This document shows positions 1-6,676 of a stretch of DNA of 64,000 nt, one piece after another (position 1 is the first letter of the stretch; each line of letters starts with the position of its first letter). The translations under genes and the position numbers were made by a program. This DNA is from Jannaschia pohangensis. GTDB taxonomy: Bacteria > Pseudomonadota > Alphaproteobacteria > Rhodobacterales > Rhodobacteraceae. The stretch is from the NCBI RefSeq assembly GCF_900113875.1, contig NZ_FORA01000001.1, forward strand, positions 1,054,001 to 1,118,000. The letters run 5' to 3'. The notes under the pieces were generated by a model that saw only the letters and a program-made list of their open reading frames with translations, did no database searches and was not told the origin of the DNA.

Positions 1-312
1 CAAGCACTGCATCGTGCGGCTGCGCCGCGCCACCACCTTGCCCGCCTCTTTCAGACCGTCCAGCATCGTCTGCACCGCCTCCACGGGCGCGGCGTGGGCG
101 TCGGCCACCTGCGCGGCGCTGCGATACTTGCCCAGCGACAGGGCCTGCATCACGTCCGCCTCGGTGGGTTCGGGCAGGTCTGCGCGCAACTCGTTCAGGG
201 TGGCGATCAGCTTGGCCTTGGCGACGCCGGGGTATTCGACCGGCTCCATGCCCTTGATCTTGCGGACGGCGTTGATGCGCTCGACCAGTTGCGCGGCGGA
301 AATGTTGTCCAT
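1..312 (-). CDS. Hypothetical protein, 3' end outside the window
   Basis: This is an open frame of 104 codons running off the left edge, starting MDNISAAQLVERINAV. The start at 312 is supported by an AGGAGA Shine-Dalgarno sequence eight bases upstream. The second half (EADVMQALSLGKYRSAAQVA followed by a helix and basic residues) has the rhythm of a helix-turn-helix or winged-helix fold, which would suit a DNA-binding island protein, but I do not recognise a family. It is the last visible gene of the leftward island transcript, 81 bases after the preceding gene. Confidence 0.6.
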   Translation of the reverse strand, partial: MDNISAAQLVERINAVRKIKGMEPVEYPGVAKAKLIATLNELRADLPEPTEADVMQALSLGKYRSAAQVADAHAAPVEAVQTMLDGLKEAGKVVARRSRTMQCL

Positions 313-393
313 CTGTTGTTCTCCTGTGTGCTGGGGCACTGCGCCCCGGTGCATTCAAGTTGGCAGGAGGTCTCTCGCGGCGAAATGAGCGTT

Positions 394-849
394 CTAGAGA
401 AAGTCCTGAAACATCAGATTTTTGTTCACTCCGTCTGCGTTCCACTCGATGAATATCCCGCGCATCAGATCGGGAGTCATCAGCAGCGCCTTGCCTTCGC
501 TGGCGGCGTCGAGCGCGGCGAAGCCGAAAGCCTCGGTCAGAGGGAACGGCAGATCGTTTAGCATGGCCAGCGCCTTGCCGACGAAGACGTACATCGCGGC
601 GAACTGCATGTATCGGAAGTTGCGATACCACGCCCGCCGGTGCATCGCCTTCTCGCCGTCCAGAATGGCAGTCATACTATCGAAGGTGCGATAGAACCTG
701 AGTGCAGTATCGGCCTCGGGCAGGTCGCGGATGCGGTGGGCCAGATGATCGACCCACAGAACCACGTCTTCGTGCATCGCGCCGAAGGGCACGCGGTTCG
801 TGTAGGTCACATCGTCCTTAAGGACGAACTCGCAGTCGTCGGCGTTCAT
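394..849 (-). CDS. Hypothetical island protein (151 aa)
   Basis: This 151-residue soluble protein begins MNADDCEFVLKDD and has no signal peptide or obvious membrane segment. It is rich in aromatic residues in the middle (RRAWYRNFRYMQFAAMYVFV). The ATG at 849 follows a GGAGGAAGA Shine-Dalgarno sequence, one of the best in the island. Its 5' end overlaps the stop of the 72-aa frame upstream (818-1036) by 32 bases, so the two are probably translated from one leftward mRNA. I do not recognise the family and no catalytic motif is visible. Confidence 0.6.
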   Translation of the reverse strand: MNADDCEFVLKDDVTYTNRVPFGAMHEDVVLWVDHLAHRIRDLPEADTALRFYRTFDSMTAILDGEKAMHRRAWYRNFRYMQFAAMYVFVGKALAMLNDLPFPLTEAFGFAALDAASEGKALLMTPDLMRGIFIEWNADGVNKNLMFQDFL

Positions 850-1036
850 ATTCTTCCTCCAATGCGGGGTCGTCGGGCGGCCCCATGATCGCCCCCAGCT
901 TCACCAGCCGTCCCGGCGGAGGCGCGGGGCACCGCTGGCCGAACCGATAGGCTGGTGCCCAAACCACGGGGCGCGCCGGGGGCGTTATGCGCGCGGCGGC
1001 CCGCCGCAACTGGCGGGCCATCGAACGGATGCTCAT
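818..1036 (-). CDS. Small basic hypothetical protein (72 aa)
   Basis: This is a 72-residue frame starting MSIRSMARQLRRAAARITPP, rich in Arg and Pro, ending in an acidic then basic tail (EEEYERRRLRVRP). Its ATG overlaps the stop codon of the 252-aa gene upstream in an ATGA arrangement, the usual sign of translational coupling, and its 3' end overlaps the next gene by 32 bases. This placement, not its sequence, is the reason for calling it. No family is recognised; a small DNA- or RNA-binding or structural protein would fit the composition. Confidence 0.45.
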   Translation of the reverse strand: MSIRSMARQLRRAAARITPPARPVVWAPAYRFGQRCPAPPPGRLVKLGAIMGPPDDPALEEEYERRRLRVRP

Positions 1037-1791
1037 GCAGGCACGCGGATGCGCAGATTGTCGGCCAGGATCATGCTGTCGCCCGCCTGCTTGCGCGTCA
1101 TGGCAAGCGACAGGACGTGGCTGGGTTTCTCCACATCGGGGGCGGCCATCCGCTCGGTCAGCGGCAACACCTGTTCCAGCGCGCGGTTCAGCAGGCGGTG
1201 CATGTCCCGCCCGTTGGCGATGCGCCCCCATTCCTCGGGCCGGTGGGCCTTGGCATAGGCCCGCAGAGCGCCAGAAACGACCTCTGGGTCGGCACCCGCC
1301 AGCATCCCGACGCCGGGGTCGGCGGCGGCTTGCAGGGGCAGCAGGTTGCCCGCCTTCGCCTGTTCGGTCAGGAAGTCGCGCCGATCGTTCTCGGGCAGGC
1401 TGCGCATGTAGGCCCGCACCTCGCCCGCCTTCACCGCCGTGGCGGCGTCGTCGGGCATGGCGGGGAACAGGGCGCGCTCGCTCCGGTCCATCGCGGCGGC
1501 CTCGGCGTCGGCGTCGGCCAGCATCGCCTTGGCGTCGGAGTGCAGCGCCTTGGCCATACCGGCGATCTTGCGCTTGCGGGCCTCGTTGTTCAGGTCGGGG
1601 TTGGCGGCGACTTCCACCGCCTTGGCGTCGGCCACGGTCAGGGCGTCATGCAGTCCCGACAGGATGGTGCCCAGCTTGTAGGCCGGGGTGCTGGCCACGC
1701 CCCCGTGCGGGATCGCGGCGGCCTTGCCGAGGAAGATGCTGGCCCCGAGAAAGTTCACGGTCAGCGGGATTGTGTCGAATGTGTCTGCCAT
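1033..1791 (-). CDS. Hypothetical island protein (252 aa)
   Basis: This 252-residue protein begins MADTFDTIPLTVNFLGASIF. After a hydrophobic N-terminal stretch it is mostly Ala-, Asp- and Arg-rich and predicted helical, with a charged region near residues 60-110 (NEARKRKIAGMAKALHSDAK). The ATG at 1791 follows AAAGGACG. The position, as the largest gene in an otherwise unrecognised cassette, suggests it is the main product of that cassette. Possible roles include a structural, scaffold or interference protein of a phage satellite; the sequence itself does not decide this. Confidence 0.6.
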   Translation of the reverse strand: MADTFDTIPLTVNFLGASIFLGKAAAIPHGGVASTPAYKLGTILSGLHDALTVADAKAVEVAANPDLNNEARKRKIAGMAKALHSDAKAMLADADAEAAAMDRSERALFPAMPDDAATAVKAGEVRAYMRSLPENDRRDFLTEQAKAGNLLPLQAAADPGVGMLAGADPEVVSGALRAYAKAHRPEEWGRIANGRDMHRLLNRALEQVLPLTERMAAPDVEKPSHVLSLAMTRKQAGDSMILADNLRIRVPA

Positions 1792-1842
1792 CTGGTTCGT
1801 CCTTTGTAGGTTAAGCGATCGCCAGAACCGGAGGCAGGCGAC

Positions 1843-2115
1843 CTAGTGGGTTGTGCGGGCCTCGTCGGGAAAGGGTTCGTCCATGGCCGGTTCCAGACCG
1901 GCGCGCTCCATGATGCGCCGCTGATTCCGTTCCAGCACGTCCTGCTCGTAGAGCGCGGACCAAGCCTTGAGGCCGTGGATGCCCGCGTAGTAGGTCTTCT
2001 TGTCCAGCGTCCCGCGCATCATCGCATGGTACAGGCGTGCGACCTCCAACCGCGCGTCGGAGAGCGTGGTCAGGGGTCGCTGCTTGTGCAGGTATGGAGA
2101 GGACGAACGAGACAT
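1843..2115 (-). CDS. Hypothetical island protein (90 aa)
   Basis: A 90-residue soluble protein starting MSRSSSPYLHKQRPLTTLSD. The central part (ARLEVARLYHAMMRGTLDKK) resembles short helical proteins found upstream of packaging genes in alphaproteobacterial phages and satellites, but this is a pattern resemblance only. The frame is open further upstream to 2361 across AT-rich, non-coding-looking sequence. The start at 2115 is chosen because protein-like composition begins there; the upstream GGCGG is a weak ribosome-binding site. It is the first gene after the palindrome at 2281-2305. Confidence 0.5.
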   Translation of the reverse strand: MSRSSSPYLHKQRPLTTLSDARLEVARLYHAMMRGTLDKKTYYAGIHGLKAWSALYEQDVLERNQRRIMERAGLEPAMDEPFPDEARTTH

Positions 2116-2280
2116 GCCGCCATTACGGCAGGTTTGGCCGGGAACGAAAGATGAAGTCCCGATGGGCCACCGAAGAAAATCGGGAATTGCGATCTGCCGA
2201 CGCCAGAGAGCATTTTTGCCGTCCGCGCAGCGGGATAGCTTCAATTCGGCGGGCACCCTATACACGGGTAGATTAAAGGA

Positions 2281-2305
2281 AATAATAAATAGGCTATTTA
2301 TTATT
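2281..2305. promoter_or_regulatory. Perfect AT-rich 25-bp palindrome
   Basis: Two 12-base arms, AATAATAAATAG and its exact reverse complement, flank a single G. The site lies in an AT-rich non-coding stretch (about 2220-2333) inside a very GC-rich element, between the 3' end of the gene at 2334-2663 and the 5' end of the gene at 1843-2115. With a one-base loop and no GC stem it is unlikely to be a terminator. An operator or a replication-initiator site is more likely, given the primase gene close by. Confidence 0.6.
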
Positions 2306-2333
2306 AGATTAGATCCCCCCGCGTTATAGGGCA

Positions 2334-2663
2334 TTACCCGGCCCCCTGCTTTTGCAACCACGCCCGCATGGCGCTGGCGGCTTCGGCATCCGAGGGGTTG
2401 GTACCCAGCTTGCGCTTAAAGGCTTCTACGGCGGCCCCCAGCCGCTCTGGCGACACGGCGCGCATACCCCACGCCAATGCTATGTCGGCGGCCACGGCGG
2501 GGGCGCACTCGCCGCCCTGCATCACGCGGTAGAACTCCGGCTGGCTCACGGTATCCTGCATGGCGAGGGCCTCGTACGCCCTTGCGACTGTGCCGAAGTG
2601 CGCCTTGATCGCGGCGATGGTTTCGGGCCGAACGGCCTCTGTCCGGGTGCGTTTGGCGGGCAT
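2334..2663 (-). CDS. Hypothetical protein coupled to the primase (109 aa)
   Basis: This 109-residue protein begins MPAKRTRTEAVRPETIAAIK and contains a short-helix pattern around residues 14-75 (HFGTVARAYEAL, then ALAWGMRAVSPERLGAA) that could be a small DNA-binding helical domain. Its ATG overlaps the stop codon of the primase gene as ATGA, so the two are translationally coupled and probably act together in island replication or its control. No family is recognised and there is no enzymatic motif. Confidence 0.55.
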   Translation of the reverse strand: MPAKRTRTEAVRPETIAAIKAHFGTVARAYEALAMQDTVSQPEFYRVMQGGECAPAVAADIALAWGMRAVSPERLGAAVEAFKRKLGTNPSDAEAASAMRAWLQKQGAG

Positions 2664-4213
2664 CAGTAGGCTCCATCTTGGTTTTCATAGTCGGGCACGT
2701 CGCGCTCGGGTGCTTCCTTGTCATGTTCGGGATAGGGCATCGCCAGCGTGTCGATCTTGGTGCCCTTTATTTCGAGCGTTTCGGCGCGGGCACCCAGCGA
2801 GTGCAGGAAGTGATGAACCCGCTCCGACCTCAGATCGCGAAAGCCTTGCCTCTTGAGGTACGCCAGAAAGTGATGAAGCCGGAATTGCATGTGTGTGCCG
2901 CCATCGACCGCGAAGGTATGTACCTGCCCCGTAAGAAGTCCCTCGAATATGTCGGTCTTGCGGCTGCGAACGTATTCCATGAAGAACGTCATCAGCTGGC
3001 CGAAGGCGTCGGAATCACCCTCAGGCTCGACGACGACGATGGTGTCCAGCAGTTGTCGAATATGGTCATTCCAGTCGCCCGACTTCATCTGGTCGTGGAA
3101 CAGGTCCAACTGAGTGATGCACAATCTTGCGAAGTCCGCCTGTTTCAGCAGAGCACCGGGGTCGCTGATTTCTAATTCGCGCCCGTCTGCCATCAGCGCG
3201 AACCACATCGGGTTGGGCCGGTAATTGATCTTTCGGAGCGACTCCATCGGCCCCCTCACACGCCCAGCGGCGATGCCGTATCTACGGCGCAGGCACTCCG
3301 CCCGATTGCAGAACGGTTTCAGAACGTCGCCGTTGCAGGCGGGCGGATAGTCATTTCGCATTACGGCCATCAGCTTCTCGCGCACCTGCTTTTCCGGCAG
3401 CGGCGGGTCGAAGGATTCTTCGTTGGCGTCCCTGACCAATTCGGCCACGGCGTCGGGGTCAGCGTTCACTCGCTTGGCGTTGATTGCGAATTGCAGCATC
3501 GTGTCGTCGCGTTGGCCCTGCGGCACGCCCTGTTCCATCAGTCGCTCGATGCAGGGTTGCCAGTCGGCGTATGGGCCTGCGTCCGTCTCCAGCGCGCGCA
3601 GGGCGTCCACGGTGGTCCGCATGTCTGTCGCCATCCGGCAGAAGGTCGCCGGGTCGATGTACTCGCCCTGCCAGATGCCGCGGCGGGTGTTGCCGCTGCA
3701 CGGTAGGGTCACGGTGCGGCCACCGCCCACCTTCTTATCGGTGGCGGGGAAAAGTTCATACTTCCCCGGCAGACGCAACGCGGCGGCGAAGGCGAATAGC
3801 ACCGGCTGCACCTGCGCCATCGGCGTCGGCTTCTGAAAGAAGAACCAGAGGTAAGCCCCGCTCGACTTGGACTCCGACACGAGACAGGGCCAGACCAGCT
3901 TGCGCACCTGCGCCTCTAGCCGCATGGCTAGGCCCGGTTCACCGTAGTGATCGACGTCGATGCAGGCCCATAGCACCTTGCTCTTGCCGTCCACGAATGG
4001 GCACACCGCCAGCGCCACCGAACCGTTCAGGTGCCGCCGATAATCAGCCTTATCGGGGGCACGGTGCTGAGTGGTAAAGGCGAACTCGACCTTGCCATTG
4101 TCGCCAACCTCGCCCGTCGCCTGCCCGGTGGCATGTACGTTCTGGTCGCAGGCGAACACGTCCACGAACGCGCCGACGTCGATACCGCCCTTGTCTTTAT
4201 TGGCTAGGGGCAT
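2663..4213 (-). CDS. Archaeo-eukaryotic-type primase (AEP) with PriCT-like domain
   Basis: Predicted replication primase or primase-polymerase of the island (516 aa). Residues about 45-180 carry the AEP core: the metal-binding hhDhD motif is WACIDVDHY (Asp86 and Asp88), followed by SESKSSGAYLWFFF at about 113-126 and a GGRTVTLPCSG stretch that fits the third motif region. Residues about 215-295 look like a primase C-terminal (PriCT) domain, followed by a Cys cluster (CNGDVLKPFCNRAECLRRRYG, partly shown: Cys at spacing 9 and 5) that may bind zinc. No helicase Walker motif is visible. The second motif normally has a His where this protein has Tyr122's neighbourhood reading GAYLW. It is coupled to the 109-aa gene downstream. 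Confidence 0.7.
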   Translation of the reverse strand: MPLANKDKGGIDVGAFVDVFACDQNVHATGQATGEVGDNGKVEFAFTTQHRAPDKADYRRHLNGSVALAVCPFVDGKSKVLWACIDVDHYGEPGLAMRLEAQVRKLVWPCLVSESKSSGAYLWFFFQKPTPMAQVQPVLFAFAAALRLPGKYELFPATDKKVGGGRTVTLPCSGNTRRGIWQGEYIDPATFCRMATDMRTTVDALRALETDAGPYADWQPCIERLMEQGVPQGQRDDTMLQFAINAKRVNADPDAVAELVRDANEESFDPPLPEKQVREKLMAVMRNDYPPACNGDVLKPFCNRAECLRRRYGIAAGRVRGPMESLRKINYRPNPMWFALMADGRELEISDPGALLKQADFARLCITQLDLFHDQMKSGDWNDHIRQLLDTIVVVEPEGDSDAFGQLMTFFMEYVRSRKTDIFEGLLTGQVHTFAVDGGTHMQFRLHHFLAYLKRQGFRDLRSERVHHFLHSLGARAETLEIKGTKIDTLAMPYPEHDKEAPERDVPDYENQDGAY

Positions 4214-4316
4214 CGGCCACCCCCGGCAGGCCGGTTGCCCGCATATCTTCTCTATCCGTCATATTCTGTCCCGCTCGTCCTAGAGGTCAGCGGCGGCGCG
4301 CGCACCGCCCGCCGGA

Positions 4317-4529
4317 TCACCGCGCTTCGATGCGTGCGTTCAGCCATTCGGCCACTTCACTTTCGAGCCAGCCGACGCGGTTGCGCCCGATCTGCACGCG
4401 CTTGGGAAATTCGCCCCGGTCCATCAGGCGATAGATGTGGACGCGGGAATAACCCACGGCCCTGCCGACTTCGTCGCAGGACAGCAGGCGGGGAATCTTG
4501 GAAGTCTGTTTGTCGAAGAGGTCGGCCAT
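4317..4529 (-). CDS. AlpA-family regulator / excisionase-like protein
   Basis: A 70-residue MerR-like winged-helix protein of the AlpA/Xis type: RLLSCDEVGRAVGYSRVHIY, then RLMDRGEFPKRVQIGRN and WLESEVAEWLNARI. Proteins of this family in P4-like elements activate integrase expression or act as recombination directionality factors. The ATG at 4529 is nine bases after AGGA; a GTG at 4538 is a less well-placed alternative. It sits between the integrase side and the primase, the usual place for this gene in satellites. Confidence in the family is high; whether it acts as a regulator or as an excisionase is not decided by sequence. Confidence 0.85.
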   Translation of the reverse strand: MADLFDKQTSKIPRLLSCDEVGRAVGYSRVHIYRLMDRGEFPKRVQIGRNRVGWLESEVAEWLNARIEAR

Positions 4530-4622
4530 TTCGGGCACTCCTGTGTATAAGGGTGCCCCGGTTGTGCGCTGTTATACCCCGAACGAGGCAGTGCCAGTTT
4601 TGCCGCGCAGATTGCAGCGAAA

Positions 4623-5150
4623 CTATATCGGCTTGTTCGCCAATAATAATCTAAGTTGTTCGCGCGCAGAACCGGCGGCGGAATGGCCAAATACAGTCAA
4701 GGTCACGCCATAGATAAATCGCGCGAAGGGGCCGCCCGGTTCATGCACGTCCGGCCAAGTGAATGCGGGTTCCCGGTCGAGTTCGCACCATAGCGCCAGC
4801 AGTTGCCGCGCGAGGTCGGCCTCCCGCGCCTTGGGACGCTGGCGCGGCGCTTTCGTTATCGCCAGCAGTGCCACGAGGTCTTCCACCGCGCCCATGAGGT
4901 CGCTTACCCGATTTATCGCTTCCTCACCCTTCCAGCGAGAAGCTGCGACCATCGCGCGAAACTCTCCGTCCGTTATGCGAGCCAGACTCTTGTTCAGATC
5001 GGCTATGGTCTGCGCCCGGTCGCGCTTGCTTAGGGCGGGGCCGTCCTCACCGATGTGTAAGACGCAAGGGGCGACCGCTTCCGCGAGCATCATATAGGGG
5101 ACATCGTGTTCTAGTGCCTGCGCTTCCAGTCTGGCCGCTAGGTCATCCAT
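4623..5150 (-). CDS. Hypothetical protein overlapping the integrase (175 aa)
   Basis: This 175-residue soluble, mostly helical protein begins MDDLAARLEAQALEHDVPYM. The ATG at 5150 has GGGGGAG about eight bases upstream; two TTG codons just before it are less likely starts. It overlaps the integrase stop by eight bases, so the two genes are co-translated. Similar unknown proteins often follow integrases in alphaproteobacterial islands, but no domain is recognised here. A role in integrase control or recombination is an inference from position only. Confidence 0.6.
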   Translation of the reverse strand: MDDLAARLEAQALEHDVPYMMLAEAVAPCVLHIGEDGPALSKRDRAQTIADLNKSLARITDGEFRAMVAASRWKGEEAINRVSDLMGAVEDLVALLAITKAPRQRPKAREADLARQLLALWCELDREPAFTWPDVHEPGGPFARFIYGVTLTVFGHSAAGSAREQLRLLLANKPI

Positions 5151-6333
5151 CAACAATCTCCCCCAGCCGTTCGCCCCACGCCGCCAGCGCCGCCTTCTTT
5201 TCCTCGATGTAGGTGTACCGATTATATCGGGCGGTCACGCCGCGCGGGGCGTGGTTCAGCACCCTGCCGATAATGTCGTCCACCACGCCGAGGGCCGCCA
5301 TACCGGTGGCGCAGGTACGGCGCAGGTCGTGGTAGCGCCAGTCACCGAAGCCCACCGCCGCGTCGAACTCTACCTTGGCCTTGCTGTATCCCCGAATGTG
5401 GTTCGCTCCGGCGCTGGTGGAAAAGACGTGGGGGCCAGACTGGCGGGGGCACTCAGAGAGAATCGCCAGAGCGATCTCGCTGAGTGGCACCACATGCGCC
5501 CGCGCCGCCTTGGTCCGCTCCTTGGGCATCACCCAAGTATCGCCTTCCACCTCGTCCCACGTCATGGCGGCAACTTCCGTCCGCCGTTGCCCCGTGGCCA
5601 GCAGCAGGCGTGCCCAGTGGCCGAAGGGGTAGCCGAGGTCCAGCGCCGCGCGCCACACCGCCCGCACCTCGTCGTCTGACAGCACCCGGTCGCGCGATAC
5701 AGGGCGCACCGGGGGCTTGGCGCGCATGGCCGGGTTGGCTTCCACAATGTCGTGGTCCATCGCCCAGTTGTACATCGCGCGCAGCACCTTCAGCACATTC
5801 TCCGCCGCCACTGGCCCGCCCGTGGCCACACCGCCCCGGCCCTTGCCGCCGGACTTGTCGCCGCGCTTGACCGCAACCTCTTGCAGCATCTGCGTCACGT
5901 CCAGCTTGCTGACCCTGTCGGGCCGCCGGGTGCCCCAGCGCGCGACGACGTGCATCTGTAGCTGCGACTCCTGCGCCCGCCACGTCTTGTTGTTCGGCTT
6001 GCAGTGCTGTTCCACGAAGGCGCTCGCGAGGTCCGCAACGGTGGTCGTCCGGGCGGCGGTCGGCCTGCGCGGGTCCACCCCACGCTGCACGGTTTCCATC
6101 TTGTCGCGGGCTATCTTTCGGGCGTCGGCAAGCCCCAGTGCAGGGTATCGGGCTTCCAGAGTTTCCCGCACCTGTTTGCCATTCACCCGGTAGATCAGGC
6201 ACCACGACTTCGCCCCGCCGCTGGCAACGCGCAGGCCGAACCCCGGCAACAGCCCGTCCCAGTATTCGGTGCGACCCGTCTCGGGCGGCTTCACTTTATC
6301 CACGAAGGCGGCGGTCAGATTCTGCTTGGGCAT
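5143..6333 (-). CDS. Tyrosine-type site-specific integrase
   Basis: Catalyses integration and excision of island 1 at a tRNA-Gly gene. The N-terminal part (LTAAFVDKVKPPETGRTEYW) is the DUF4102-type arm-binding domain of P4-like integrases, followed by a SAM-like core-binding domain. The catalytic domain has the expected residues: Arg in TGQRRTEVAAMTW, His-x-x-Arg in YHDLRRTCAT, His in LNHAPRG and the nucleophile Tyr in the TARYNRYTY region. The protein appears intact. The start at 6333 (MPKQNLTAAFVDKV) matches family start positions; the frame is open upstream to 6372. The gene starts about 170 bases from the attachment site and reads away from it. Confidence 0.92.
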   Translation of the reverse strand: MPKQNLTAAFVDKVKPPETGRTEYWDGLLPGFGLRVASGGAKSWCLIYRVNGKQVRETLEARYPALGLADARKIARDKMETVQRGVDPRRPTAARTTTVADLASAFVEQHCKPNNKTWRAQESQLQMHVVARWGTRRPDRVSKLDVTQMLQEVAVKRGDKSGGKGRGGVATGGPVAAENVLKVLRAMYNWAMDHDIVEANPAMRAKPPVRPVSRDRVLSDDEVRAVWRAALDLGYPFGHWARLLLATGQRRTEVAAMTWDEVEGDTWVMPKERTKAARAHVVPLSEIALAILSECPRQSGPHVFSTSAGANHIRGYSKAKVEFDAAVGFGDWRYHDLRRTCATGMAALGVVDDIIGRVLNHAPRGVTARYNRYTYIEEKKAALAAWGERLGEIVDG

Positions 6334-6363
6334 GGCGGATTCCGGGAATGGTTTCGGGTCGGC

Positions 6364-6418
6364 GGGTAACAAGCGGGGTAACAGTTGACCCGTAAACCCA
6401 CGCTACCGCATGTTACCC
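6364..6418. repeat. GGGTAAC repeats between integrase and attachment site
   Basis: GGGTAAC occurs at 6364-6370 and 6376-6382 (12-base period), with an inverted copy GTTACCC at 6412-6418. The cluster lies just upstream of the integrase start and 85-140 bases from the tRNA-Gly core, the usual distance for integrase arm-type sites. A role as arm sites or in integrase autoregulation is inferred. Confidence 0.45.
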
Positions 6419-6502
6419 AGCGTTCGCCAGAAGTATTCTCAGCCCAGCGTTTGCAGGGCTTTAGGTTATCAGACGAGTGTTAGGGTTACACTCAAATCGC
6501 CG

Positions 6503-6548
6503 CTTGCCAAGGTTAGGGTCGGGCGTTCGAATCGCCTCGCCCGCTCCA
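6503..6548 (+). other. tRNA-Gly(GCC) 3' half: island 1 attachment site (att)
   Basis: The sequence matches the 3' part of tRNA-Gly from the anticodon loop (TTGCCAA) through the T arm (GGGCG-TTCGAAT-CGCCT) to the acceptor strand CGCCCGC, discriminator T and CCA. The expected 5' half beginning GCGGGCG is absent upstream, so this is a partial copy and not a functional gene. It is followed by a terminator that probably belonged to the original tRNA gene. This marks the chromosomal edge of the island; the intact tRNA-Gly should lie at the other edge. Confidence 0.8.
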
Positions 6549-6560
6549 TTTCGGTTCAGG

Positions 6561-6601
6561 AAAAAAACCCCCGGTTTAGCGGCCGGGGGTTTTTCTTTTG
6601 T
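6561..6601 (+). terminator. Rho-independent terminator behind the tRNA-Gly remnant
   Basis: AAAAACCCCCGG (6563-6574) pairs with CCGGGGGTTTTT (6583-6594) around an eight-base loop, and is followed by a T-rich tail. It lies 15-20 bases after the CCA of the tRNA remnant, as expected for a tRNA terminator. Confidence 0.85.
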
Positions 6602-6676
6602 TTGTCGGGACATCAACATGCACAAGATCACGCGCCCTGAGGGCGGTCGTGTTGCGGCGAACGTTCGGAGGTCGGT

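Larger units (their letters stand above)
1..6548. mobile_element. Integrated satellite-like island 1 (right-hand part only)
   Basis: All genes from the tyrosine integrase (5143-6333) to the left edge lie on the minus strand: integrase, small protein, AlpA-type regulator, archaeo-eukaryotic primase and several unrecognised genes. The right boundary is the 3' half of a tRNA-Gly gene at 6503-6548, the usual scar of site-specific integration into a tRNA. The left boundary, where an intact tRNA-Gly is expected, lies outside the window. The gene set (int, AlpA, primase, no capsid, tail or lysis genes seen) resembles P4-like or PICI-like phage satellites, but a prophage end cannot be excluded because the element is cut off by the window. 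Confidence 0.75.

Noticed and set aside
2160-2361. N-terminal extension of the 90-aa gene to 172 codons
   Set aside because: The extension runs through the AT-rich palindrome region and has non-protein-like composition.
6503-6548. Functional tRNA-Gly gene
   Set aside because: The 5' acceptor strand, D arm and the 5' side of the anticodon stem are absent; only the 3' half is present.
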